Source of the DNA: Bacillota bacterium
GTDB lineage: Bacteria > Bacillota > Clostridia > Peptostreptococcales > Anaerovoracaceae
Reading direction: 5' to 3'
Length of the DNA stretch: 8,242 bases
Assembly (NCBI GenBank): GCA_017621195.1
Contig: JAGATO010000329.1
Span: forward strand, 1-8,242
A program made the position numbers and the translations under genes. Positions 1 through 6,860 of the stretch are shown here, one piece after another; the first letter of the stretch is position 1, and every line of letters starts with the position of its first letter. The notes under the pieces were generated by a model, which saw only the letters and a list, made by a program, of their open reading frames with translations, did not search any database and was not told the origin of the DNA.

Positions 1-564
1 AACGAAGTTATTCTGATCCTGACCTTTGCATGGTGCCTGTCCACCATCTCCGGAAACCTGGGTCTGAAGTACTTCATCGCAGGCATCGTAGAATCCACCG
101 GTTTCTCGCCGGCCCTGATCCCCTGCGTCATCTACATTGCAGGATGCGTCATCTCCTTCGCAACCGGAAGCTCCTGGGGTACATCCGCTCTGCTGATGCC
201 CATCGCGGTTCCCGTTTGCGTAAACTATGGAATCTCCATTGAAATCGCTGCTGCTGCTGCCATCGCTGGCGGACTGTTCGGAGACCACTGCTCTCCCATT
301 TCCGATACCAGCATCAAGGCTTCCATGGCCGCTGCCTGCGACCACATGCAGCACGTTCAGACGCAGCTGCCCTTCGCTCTGACCGCCGGTATCTCCGCAG
401 CTATCGCGTATGCGATTGCCGGTATTACCAATAACACGATCATCGCCCTGGCTGTTGCCGTGGTTCTGACCGTGGTTGCCATCGAAGTACAGCACAGAAT
501 GGCTGTCAAGAAGTATGCGGATTACGACTTCGCAAGCGAGCCGGTCAATCCCAACCTGATGTAG
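1..564 (+). CDS. NhaC-family Na+/H+ antiporter-like membrane protein (3' part)
   Basis: This is the C-terminal 187 codons of an integral membrane protein; the 5' end lies outside the window and frame 1 is open from base 1 to the TAG at 562-564. Two motifs typical of the NhaC/MleN-type antiporter family are visible: FATGSSWG at window residues 53-60, and GDHCSPISDTS at 94-104, the family hallmark. Hydrophobic segments follow at about 125-142 and 146-163, then a short charged tail ending PVNPNLM, so the natural C-terminus is present. Family members exchange Na+ for H+, and some (MleN) couple this to organic acids. The specificity here cannot be read from the sequence. Its position upstream of a cyclic-ureide catabolic run suggests, as inference only, a role in substrate uptake or sodium/proton balance. 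An Ala-rich helix (residues 83-90) is coded partly by repeated GCT codons. Confidence 0.88.
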   Translation, partial: NEVILILTFAWCLSTISGNLGLKYFIAGIVESTGFSPALIPCVIYIAGCVISFATGSSWGTSALLMPIAVPVCVNYGISIEIAAAAAIAGGLFGDHCSPISDTSIKASMAAACDHMQHVQTQLPFALTAGISAAIAYAIAGITNNTIIALAVAVVLTVVAIEVQHRMAVKKYADYDFASEPVNPNLM

Positions 565-593
565 CATATCATCTCCATTTAACTAACTACATA

Positions 594-631
594 GGGAAAT
601 CCCGTCATCCTCAAAAGTGGCGGGATTTTCC
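594..631 (+). terminator. Hairpin after the antiporter gene, probable terminator
   Basis: Bases 594-607 pair with 618-631 over 14 positions, including two G:U pairs (596/629 and 605/620), around a 10-base loop (608-617). The hairpin begins 29 bases after the antiporter stop codon. The T-run (626-629) lies inside the 3' arm and no further T-tract follows, so it is a weaker intrinsic terminator than the one at 6761-6801. It may act as a partial terminator or 3'-end stabiliser. I found no convincing -35/-10 pair between it and the next gene at 682, so readthrough into the amidohydrolase genes is possible. Confidence 0.6.
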
Positions 632-681
632 ATTCAACAGTCAATTACATTGCAAAGCAGTATCGACGGGGGAGGTACTCT

Positions 682-2106
682 ATGAAAAAGATCGATTTGC
701 TGATTTTTACGAAACACATGTATACCATGGAAGGGGAAGGCGTAGGATACCTGGCCGACTGCGGCGTTGCCGTGGACGGAGGAAAGATCGTGGCTGTCGC
801 TTCCAATGAAGAACTGAAGAAAGAGTATACGGCGGAAAAGACCATCGATGCGCCGGATAAGGTATTGATGCCGGGCTTTATCGATGGACACATGCACACG
901 GGGCACGGCGTTCTGCGCGGCGTTGCCCAGGACATCAACAGCTGGATGATGGAAGGCATGGCGCCCTTCGAAGCCCAGCGCAGCAGCGAGGCCAAGACCT
1001 GCGGAAGCAAGCTTGCCATCGCGGAAACCGTGCTCAACGGTACGACGACCATCGGAGACGACGGCCTGGATATGGACGGTGCCTGCCAATTTATCTACGA
1101 TATCGGTGTTCGCGGAAACGTGTCCGTGCGCATCCGAGAAGCGCTGCAGCGTGCCTATAAGGCCGGGGAACTCTACGAATACGACGAAAATTTTGGAAAG
1201 ACAACGCTGAACGAATGTCTGGCCATTTACGATAAATATAACGACCTGGATGACGGAAGAATCAAGATTCGCTTCGGCCCACAGGGACCGGACTTCGTCA
1301 GCGCCGAGATGCTGAAGAAGGTCAAGACGCTGGCAAGGGAACGCAACACCAAGATCCACATGCATCTGGAACAGGGCTCCAGAGAAGCCAAACAGATGGA
1401 AATGCGCTACGGTATGCACGGCATTCCCTGGCTGGATTCCATGGGGTATCTGGACAGCGATTTCATCGGTATCCATCTGACCGATGCCACCAAAGAAAAG
1501 GTGGAGATCATGGCGAGCCGCGGCGCCGGCATGATCCTGTGCTCTTCGTCCATCGGCGTGATCGACGGTATCGTGCCGCCGGCGAAGCTGTTCCAGGATG
1601 CGGGAGGAACCGTGGGTCTGGGCTCCGATCAGGCGCCGGGAAACAATTGCCACAACATGTTCAACGAGATGAAGCTGACGGCCATTCTGAACAAGGTCAG
1701 ATATGCCGATTCGGAAGTGATGCCGGCCTGGAAGGTGGTCCGCATGGCTACCATCGAAAACGCCAGAGTGCTGGGGATCGACGATGCCGTGGGTTCCATC
1801 CGGGAAGGCAAGGACGCTGACCTGATCCTCATCGATCTGAAGCAGCCCACACTGGCTCCGCTGTACATGAAGCCCATGCGGAACTTCATTCCGAATCTGG
1901 TGTACAGCGCCCGTGGCCACGAAGTGGACACCGTCATGGTCAAGGGAAGAATTCTGGTGGAAAATAAAAAGGCCGTCACGTTCCACGTGGAGGAAATCCT
2001 GGAGGAAGCTCAGCGGTTTGCCGATGACATCGGTGAACGGGCCGTTCCTCAATTCAATGAAATCAACGGAAAGAACGCATTGTACATGCGCGAAGGAAAA
2101 CTGTAG
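682..2106 (+). CDS. Amidohydrolase, AtzA/TrzN/MtaD-like (deaminase or cyclic-amide hydrolase)
   Basis: A 474-residue metal-dependent hydrolase of the amidohydrolase superfamily, close to the layout of the atrazine chlorohydrolase / methylthioadenosine deaminase / SsnA group. These use one divalent metal to hydrolyse ring C-N or C-X bonds in the cytoplasm. Visible parts: N-terminal beta-sandwich strand (MKKIDLLI); metal ligands H70 and H72 in DGHMHTGHG; NGTTTIGDDG at 119-128; third metal His H228 in HMHLEQ; catalytic-type His H265 in GIHLTD; metal Asp D316 in GLGSDQAPGNN; and C-terminal IREGKDADLILID returning to the sandwich. The odd point is Q231, where deaminases of this group have Glu (HxxE), so deaminase activity is uncertain. 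The start follows a strong site, GGGGGAGGT at 668-676, five bases from ATG. The next gene begins 11 bases after the TAG, so they are probably cotranscribed. The automated label 'MTA/SAH deaminase' would be plausible but unproven. Confidence 0.85.
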   Translation: MKKIDLLIFTKHMYTMEGEGVGYLADCGVAVDGGKIVAVASNEELKKEYTAEKTIDAPDKVLMPGFIDGHMHTGHGVLRGVAQDINSWMMEGMAPFEAQRSSEAKTCGSKLAIAETVLNGTTTIGDDGLDMDGACQFIYDIGVRGNVSVRIREALQRAYKAGELYEYDENFGKTTLNECLAIYDKYNDLDDGRIKIRFGPQGPDFVSAEMLKKVKTLARERNTKIHMHLEQGSREAKQMEMRYGMHGIPWLDSMGYLDSDFIGIHLTDATKEKVEIMASRGAGMILCSSSIGVIDGIVPPAKLFQDAGGTVGLGSDQAPGNNCHNMFNEMKLTAILNKVRYADSEVMPAWKVVRMATIENARVLGIDDAVGSIREGKDADLILIDLKQPTLAPLYMKPMRNFIPNLVYSARGHEVDTVMVKGRILVENKKAVTFHVEEILEEAQRFADDIGERAVPQFNEINGKNALYMREGKL

Positions 2107-2117
2107 AGGGTGAGACT

Positions 2118-3536
2118 ATGGAAAAGATTGATTTACTGATTAAAAACGGAAAAGTATTTCTCAACGGCAGCCTGGTGGAGGCCGATCTGCTGATCGACGG
2201 CGACAAGTTCGTGGGCATTCAGGCCTCCCGAAGAGAGGACAGCGACCTGCCGGGCGGCCAGGAGAAGCTTCTGGCGCTGAAGACCATCGACGCCAAGGGA
2301 AAGCTGGTTCTTCCGGGAACCGTCGATCCTCACGTTCACGTGAGAGCGCCGGGATTTGAAGAGCGGGAGGACTTCCTGACCGGTACCATGGCTGCGGCAA
2401 ACGGCGGCGTCACCACCATGATCGAACAGCCGCTGGCAAATCCGCCCCAGTACAACCTGGAGATCCTGAACCGTCGCATCGAGGCGGCGAAGGAGAGCAC
2501 TGTGGTGGATGTGGCGTTCTACGGCGCTGCCGGTTCCGATTTTCCTGAGGAGATCATGAGCATGGCTCAGTCCGGAAAGATCGTGGCTTTCAAAACCTTC
2601 CTTCACGAAGCGCCGGCCGGCCGCGACAGCGAATTCATCGGTCTGACCATGAAGGATGACGTGGCCCAGTACCACGGGATGCGGATCATTGGAAAATCCG
2701 GAAAGATCTGCGGCGTTCACGCGGAGAACAACGATATGGTCAAGGCCGGCATCGCCGAAATGAAGGAACAGGGAAAAATCACCGGAAAGGCTCACGCTCA
2801 GTCCCGCCCGCCCATCACGGAATACGAGACCATCTCCAAGCTGCTGCTGTTTGCAGAGGACACCGGAGCGCGCATCGAATTCTGTCACGTCTCCACGCCC
2901 CAGGGTCTGGAGATGATCAAGCAGGCCAAGGCCAAAGGGCTGGACGTCTATGCGGAAACCTGTCCCCACTACCTGCTGATGAACGACGATCTGCTGGATC
3001 AGTTCGGCCCCTACGCCAAGTGCAATCCGCCGCTTCGCGATCAGTCTCTGGTGGATCAGATGTGGCAGTACGTCAATGACGGCACCGTGGACTTTTTAGG
3101 AAGTGATCATGCCCCCTACACCTTCGAAGAGAAGAAGCGGGGCTGGGACAACATCTTCAACTGCCCGGCCGGCATTCCCTGCATCGAAATGCGGTTTCCG
3201 CTGATGATGGATGCGGTAAACAAGGGGAAGCTGAGCCTGGAGAAGCTGGTGGAGCTGGTATCCACCAATCCGGCCAAGGTGTTCGGCCTGTATCCCAAAA
3301 AAGGAGCGATTCAGATCGGAGCCGATGCCGACGTGATCATCGTCGATCCCGAGGAGACGTATACGGTCAGAACGAAGGATATGTACACTAAGAGCCGGGA
3401 TTCCGCCATGGTATTCGACGGCATGGAGCTGACGGGCCGCATCAAGATGACCATCGTCCGTGGCCGTGTCGTCATGGAAGACGGTAAGGTAACGGAGGAA
3501 AACCGCGGATACGGTCAGTGGGTTCAGCCGCTGTAG
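2118..3536 (+). CDS. Cyclic amidohydrolase, allantoinase/hydantoinase-like
   Basis: A 472-residue binuclear amidohydrolase of the allantoinase / dihydropyrimidinase / hydantoinase group, which opens a cyclic ureide to an N-carbamoyl product. The full ligand set is visible: H72 and H74 (DPHVHVRAPG), K159 as the carboxylated bridging lysine (AFKTFLHE), H201 (GVHAEN), H257 (FCHVSTP) and D330 (GSDHAPYT). Family signatures VYAETCPHYL (277-286) and KCNPPLRDQ (301-309) are intact. The lysine-containing sequence lacks the Tyr of typical D-hydantoinases (FKVFMAY, recalled), so it looks nearer to allantoinase. Residues about 33-60 hold a longer, charged loop than usual before DAKGKLVLPG. The start is the ATG beginning MEKIDLLIKNG, a standard N-terminal strand, 11 bases after the previous stop; its ribosome site (GAGGGTGA) is modest, so translational coupling is likely. 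The racemase and carbamoylase downstream support a cyclic-ureide role. The substrate (allantoin, a hydantoin or dihydropyrimidine) is not determined. Confidence 0.87.
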   Translation: MEKIDLLIKNGKVFLNGSLVEADLLIDGDKFVGIQASRREDSDLPGGQEKLLALKTIDAKGKLVLPGTVDPHVHVRAPGFEEREDFLTGTMAAANGGVTTMIEQPLANPPQYNLEILNRRIEAAKESTVVDVAFYGAAGSDFPEEIMSMAQSGKIVAFKTFLHEAPAGRDSEFIGLTMKDDVAQYHGMRIIGKSGKICGVHAENNDMVKAGIAEMKEQGKITGKAHAQSRPPITEYETISKLLLFAEDTGARIEFCHVSTPQGLEMIKQAKAKGLDVYAETCPHYLLMNDDLLDQFGPYAKCNPPLRDQSLVDQMWQYVNDGTVDFLGSDHAPYTFEEKKRGWDNIFNCPAGIPCIEMRFPLMMDAVNKGKLSLEKLVELVSTNPAKVFGLYPKKGAIQIGADADVIIVDPEETYTVRTKDMYTKSRDSAMVFDGMELTGRIKMTIVRGRVVMEDGKVTEENRGYGQWVQPL

Positions 3537-3563
3537 CCGAAGCCGGGGAAAGGATGAAAGGAT

Positions 3564-4238
3564 ATGAAAATTTGCATTATCAATCCCAACAGCAGCGCTG
3601 ACATGACACAGGTCATCGAAAGAAATGCGCGAAACTATGCTGCGGGAGAATTTGAAGTGGACTGCATTCCTACGCCGGGAGCTCCGGAGTTCATCGGAAG
3701 CTACGAGGACGCGTTTGAGAGCGAAGCCGGTATGGTGAAGCTGGTGAAGGAAAAGCAGGAGGAATACGATGCCTTTATCGTGGCGTGTCACAGCGATCCG
3801 GCGCTGGATCTTCTGAAGGAGATCAGCGCCAAGCCGGTGGTAGGGATCTGTGAGGCTTCCGTAAAGCTGGCAACCATGCTGGGACACAGTTTCTCCGTGG
3901 TCTCCACGGGACAGAGGCCCATACCCAACAAGGAGGCGCTCTGCAGAAAGTACGGCGTGGAAGCTTCTCTGGCCTCCGTTGTTGGGCCCAAGGAGTTCAA
4001 GGCCGACTGGCACAGCGTGGAAAGCTTCATCGAAACGGGACGGCGGGCCATCGAAGAGGACGGCACCGAGGTCCTCGTATTGGGATGCGCCGGTATGGGA
4101 CACATCACAAAGCAGATGGAAGAAGAATTGAAGGTTCCGGTTCTGGACGGCGTGGTCTGCGCACTGATCGTCGCCACCGGACTGGTGAAGGCCGGACTGT
4201 CCGTCAGCAAGATTCGCCGGTACAGTACCAGAAAGTAG
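3564..4238 (+). CDS. Asp/Glu/hydantoin racemase-family protein
   Basis: A 224-residue, cofactor-independent racemase of the Asp/Glu/hydantoin racemase family, which includes hydantoin racemase (HyuE) and allantoin racemase (HpxA). The family swaps a proton at the alpha carbon using two cysteines, and both are present: C75 in ACHSDPALD and C175 in LGCAGM. The N-terminus MKICIINPNSS and the GICEASV segment (94-100) match hydantoin-type racemases rather than free glutamate racemases. Having both cysteines argues against the single-cysteine arylmalonate decarboxylases. It sits between a ring-opening hydrolase and a carbamoylase, where a racemase would let both stereoisomers of a cyclic ureide be used. 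The likely ribosome site is GGGGAAAGGA (3545-3554), nine bases before ATG. An ATG at 3554 is in another frame. The TAG stop is embedded in the ribosome site of the next gene, which suggests coupled translation. Confidence 0.85.
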   Translation: MKICIINPNSSADMTQVIERNARNYAAGEFEVDCIPTPGAPEFIGSYEDAFESEAGMVKLVKEKQEEYDAFIVACHSDPALDLLKEISAKPVVGICEASVKLATMLGHSFSVVSTGQRPIPNKEALCRKYGVEASLASVVGPKEFKADWHSVESFIETGRRAIEEDGTEVLVLGCAGMGHITKQMEEELKVPVLDGVVCALIVATGLVKAGLSVSKIRRYSTRK

Positions 4239-4248
4239 GAGTGGTAAG

Positions 4249-5499
4249 ATGAAATCGACGACAGAAGATATTCACGTATTGGAACAGATCTTTGAACAGT
4301 TCTATGCGGTGGGGATCACCGGCATGGGCGGCGTTACCCGCCTGGGCTATTCGGTGGAAGAGGACGAGATGCATCGGATCTTCCGGGAGCTTGCGGAGAA
4401 AGAGGGGTTTCAGACCTACACGGACGAAGTGGGAAACACCTATGCGGCCAATGAAATCTCCAACCGGGAATACTATTTGATCGGTTCGCATCTGGATTCG
4501 GTGGTGGACGGAGGCCGCTACGACGGCGTAGCCGGAATCATCGCCGGTCTGATGATTTTGAAATGGGCCAAGGAAAACCACCTGAACATTCCCCTGCGGG
4601 TGGTGGCCTTCCGCTGCGAGGAGTCCAGCAATTTCGGCCGCTGCACCATCGGAAGCGGACTGATCACTAAGCGCATCGGAAAGTCGGAAGTGGAATGCCT
4701 GGAGTCCAGAGACGGAAAAAGCTTCGCCGAAATCTTCAAAGAAAGAGGATTTTCCATGGATCCGGCGAAAATAGCTAATGTAAAACAATATCTGGAACTG
4801 CACATCGAACAGGGAAAGGTTCTGGAAGAATACGGAATGAGCGTAGGCATCGTCACCGACATCGCCGGTCCGCGGCGCTTCAACGTCCACATTCACGGAG
4901 AAGCGGAGCATTCCGGCGCTACGCCAATGAACATGCGAAGCGATGCGCTGTGCGCCGCCGCGGAGTTCATACTGGAGGTGGAGCGCATCGGTAAGGACGA
5001 GAGCCATCGAGGCTCCGTGGCTACGGTAGGCGTAATCCATGCCAAACCCAACGTGCTGAACGTTACGCCGGGTGAGGTGACGCTGGGCATCGATCTGCGG
5101 GGCATCGAAGACGAGTCTCTGGAACTGATGGAAAAGAGAATGAGAGAGGCTGTGACCTACATTTCCGCCAAGCGGCACATTCCGTTCTTCGTGGAAAAGA
5201 CCAGCGCCGCAACCCCCATCAAGCTGGATGCGGGAATGCAGAAGAAGTTGGTGGACTGCGCGGAACGGCTGCGGATCACTTATAAAATCATGCCCAGCGG
5301 CGCCGGACACGACGCCATGGCCTTCGCGGAGATCACGAAAGCGGCCATGGTATTCATCCCTTGCTGCAAGGGAGTCAGCCACAATCGCAACGAATTCACG
5401 TCCCTGGAAAGCATCTACGATGGAGCACGAGTCATTTACGAGTATCTGAAGAGAGAAGGGGAAACATATGATCTTAGTGAAAAACGGGAGAGTCATTGA
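4249..5499 (+). CDS. M20 metallo-amidohydrolase (N-carbamoyl-amino acid hydrolase / allantoate amidohydrolase type)
   Basis: A 416-residue protein of the M20 family, hydantoinase/carbamoylase branch; it should split an N-carbamoyl compound to the amine or amino acid plus NH3 and CO2. Metal ligands of the two-metal site are visible: H81 (GSHLDSV), D92 (GRYDGV), E124/E125 (RCEESSNFG), H185 (ELHIEQG) and H378 (GVSHNRNE). The dimerisation/lid domain contains AEHSGATPM (219-227) and PNVLNVTPGEV (267-277), and GAGHDAM (351-357) is a substrate-site signature of this branch. Length matches the family (about 410-415). Its ribosome site AGGAGTGG (4237-4244) overlaps the racemase stop codon. The last 32 bases overlap the next gene in another frame, giving a charged tail after EYLKREGE. 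Context points to N-carbamoyl amino acids, with allantoate or N-carbamoyl-aspartate as alternatives; specificity cannot be decided by eye. Confidence 0.87.
   Translation: MKSTTEDIHVLEQIFEQFYAVGITGMGGVTRLGYSVEEDEMHRIFRELAEKEGFQTYTDEVGNTYAANEISNREYYLIGSHLDSVVDGGRYDGVAGIIAGLMILKWAKENHLNIPLRVVAFRCEESSNFGRCTIGSGLITKRIGKSEVECLESRDGKSFAEIFKERGFSMDPAKIANVKQYLELHIEQGKVLEEYGMSVGIVTDIAGPRRFNVHIHGEAEHSGATPMNMRSDALCAAAEFILEVERIGKDESHRGSVATVGVIHAKPNVLNVTPGEVTLGIDLRGIEDESLELMEKRMREAVTYISAKRHIPFFVEKTSAATPIKLDAGMQKKLVDCAERLRITYKIMPSGAGHDAMAFAEITKAAMVFIPCCKGVSHNRNEFTSLESIYDGARVIYEYLKREGETYDLSEKRESH
5455..5461 (+). promoter_or_regulatory. Ribosome binding site inside the M20 gene
   Basis: GAAGGGG lies six bases before the ATG at 5468, within the last codons of the M20 gene. 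It supports the overlapping start of the dihydroorotase-like gene, because the product then begins MILVKNGRVIDP, the normal N-terminus of class I dihydroorotases. Confidence 0.6.
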
Positions 5500-6739
5500 T
5501 CCGAAGACAAAGAGGGACGAAGTCATCGATCTGGTGATCAAGGACGGAAAGATTCACCGCATCGGAAAGTATCACGGAAGCGATGAGTACGAGCGAATCA
5601 TCGACGCTTCGGGCAAGGTGGTAGCGCCGGGCCTCATCGACGTCCACGTCCATTTTCGCGATCCGGGACTGACCCACAAGGAGGATATCGTGACGGGGGC
5701 AGCTGCAGCAAAGCGCGGCGGCTACACCACCGTGGTCTGCATGGCCAATACGAAGCCGGTGGTGGACAATGCCGAGACGCTGCAGTACGTTCTGGAGAAG
5801 GGAAAGACCACAGGAATTCACGTGCTCCAGGATTGCTGCATCACCAAGGGCATGGCCGGAAAGGAAATGGTGGATATGGAAGCGCTGCTGAAAGCCGGTG
5901 CTGCCGGGTTCACCGATGACGGCCTTCCTATCATGGATACGAAGCTGGCGCGGGACGCCATGCTCCGGGCAAAGGAACTGGGAACGGTGCTCAGCTTTCA
6001 CGAGGAAGATCCGGCCCTGATCGACAAGGCCGGTGTCAATAAAGGAAAGGTCAGCGAAGAACTGGGCTTCCCCGGCGCTTCCCGGACGGCGGAGGACGTG
6101 ATGGTTGCCCGGGACTGCATGCTGGCGCTGGAAACCGGTGCGCGGATCAACATCCAGCACATCAGCTCTGCGGTATCGGTGGAGCAGGTTCGCCTGGCAA
6201 AGCGGCTGGGAGCCGATATCTGGGCTGAGGCTTCGCCTCATCACTTCTCCATGACGGAAGAGGCGGTGAAGAAGCACGGGGTCAATGCCAAGATGAATCC
6301 GCCGCTGCGGACGGAGACGGACCGTCAGGCCATCATCGCGGCGCTGAAGGACGATACCATTGAAATCATCGCCACCGACCATGCGCCTCATACGGCGGAA
6401 GAAAAGGCCAAAGGACTGATGGACGCTCCCAGCGGGATCATCGGTCTGGAGACGGCTCTGGCCGTAGGAAATACGTATCTGGTGAGAAAGGGACATCTGA
6501 CACTGATGAAGCTTCTGGGTAAGATGACCTACAAACCGGCCTACATGTACGGACTGGACAGCGGCGTCATCACCCAGGGCGGAGCGGCGGATCTGGTAAT
6601 CTTCGACCCCAACGAGCGGTGGACGGTGACGGAGGAGTTTGCCTCTAAGGCGAAGAATTCCCCCTTCATCGGCGAGAGCCTCTACGGAAAGGTGAAGTAC
6701 ACCATCTGCGGCGGCGAGATCGTCTACGAAGATAAATAA
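5468..6739 (+). CDS. pyrC: Dihydroorotase-like amidohydrolase, class I
   Basis: A 423-residue protein with the full class I dihydroorotase pattern: H60 and H62 (DVHVHFRDPG), D151 (GFTDDG), H178 (SFHEED), H231 (IQHISS) and D304 (ATDHAPH). Candidate substrate-binding residues R64, N94 (MANTKP), N277 and R281 (NPPLR) are present. Dihydroorotase interconverts N-carbamoyl-L-aspartate and dihydroorotate. In biosynthesis it forms the ring; in orotate fermentation the reverse reaction opens it. The motif reads FRDPGLTHKED where many biosynthetic enzymes have LREPG, a small change that keeps the Arg. No other pyrimidine biosynthesis gene is visible; the gene is the last of a run of ureide-type hydrolases and overlaps the carbamoylase gene by 32 bases. 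A catabolic role or a related cyclic ureide is therefore possible. The symbol reflects family resemblance and its biosynthetic role is not proven. A strong terminator follows 21 bases after the stop. Confidence 0.83.
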   Translation: MILVKNGRVIDPKTKRDEVIDLVIKDGKIHRIGKYHGSDEYERIIDASGKVVAPGLIDVHVHFRDPGLTHKEDIVTGAAAAKRGGYTTVVCMANTKPVVDNAETLQYVLEKGKTTGIHVLQDCCITKGMAGKEMVDMEALLKAGAAGFTDDGLPIMDTKLARDAMLRAKELGTVLSFHEEDPALIDKAGVNKGKVSEELGFPGASRTAEDVMVARDCMLALETGARINIQHISSAVSVEQVRLAKRLGADIWAEASPHHFSMTEEAVKKHGVNAKMNPPLRTETDRQAIIAALKDDTIEIIATDHAPHTAEEKAKGLMDAPSGIIGLETALAVGNTYLVRKGHLTLMKLLGKMTYKPAYMYGLDSGVITQGGAADLVIFDPNERWTVTEEFASKAKNSPFIGESLYGKVKYTICGGEIVYEDK

Positions 6740-6760
6740 TAGAAACACGGAAACGATAAG

Positions 6761-6801
6761 GCGCCGCAGAGACCGAAAAGGAGAATTCTGCGGCGCTTTT
6801 T
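6761..6801 (+). terminator. Intrinsic terminator ending the amidohydrolase operon
   Basis: A perfect 10-base-pair GC-rich stem (6761-6770 GCGCCGCAGA with 6787-6796) encloses a 16-base loop and is followed directly by five T residues (6797-6801). It begins 21 bases after the dihydroorotase-like stop. This is a textbook rho-independent terminator and should end the 682-6739 transcription unit. Confidence 0.92.
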
Positions 6802-6818
6802 GTGCGGCGGAACAGCGC

Positions 6819-6847
6819 TTGACTTTTGGGGCGCTTCCCCTCATAAT
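6819..6847 (+). promoter_or_regulatory. Sigma-A (sigma-70 type) promoter for the acyl-CoA ligase
   Basis: The -35 box TTGACT (6819-6824) and -10 box CATAAT (6842-6847) each match the consensus at five of six positions and are exactly 17 bases apart. The start of transcription would be near 6853-6855, giving a leader of about 53 bases before the ATG at 6907. It lies directly after the operon terminator, so the ligase is probably its own transcription unit. Confidence 0.78.
6828..6840. repeat. GGGG/CCCC dyad in the promoter spacer
   Basis: GGGG (6828-6831) and CCCC (6837-6840) form a short inverted repeat around CGCTT, inside the 17-base spacer of the ligase promoter. It could be an operator half-site pair, but it is short and could arise by chance. 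Confidence 0.35.
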
Positions 6848-6860
6848 GACAAGTAGATCG

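Noticed and set aside
247..261. Short GCT repeat in the antiporter gene
   Set aside because: It encodes an Ala-rich membrane helix in frame and is too short to be a meaningful repeat tract.
634..2052. Long open frame on the minus strand opposite the first amidohydrolase, plus similar ones at 2133-2969, 3096-4103, 4204-5541 and 5474-6844
   Set aside because: These lie opposite strongly supported genes with intact catalytic motifs. Their translations are low-complexity, rich in His, Arg and Gln, and show no family motifs; they are shadows of codon bias.
682..2141. Near-identical first codons of the first two amidohydrolase genes (MKKIDLLI versus MEKIDLLI)
   Set aside because: The opening beta-strand is conserved across amidohydrolases, and the rest of the two proteins diverges strongly with different metal-site types, so this is not evidence of a recent tandem duplication.
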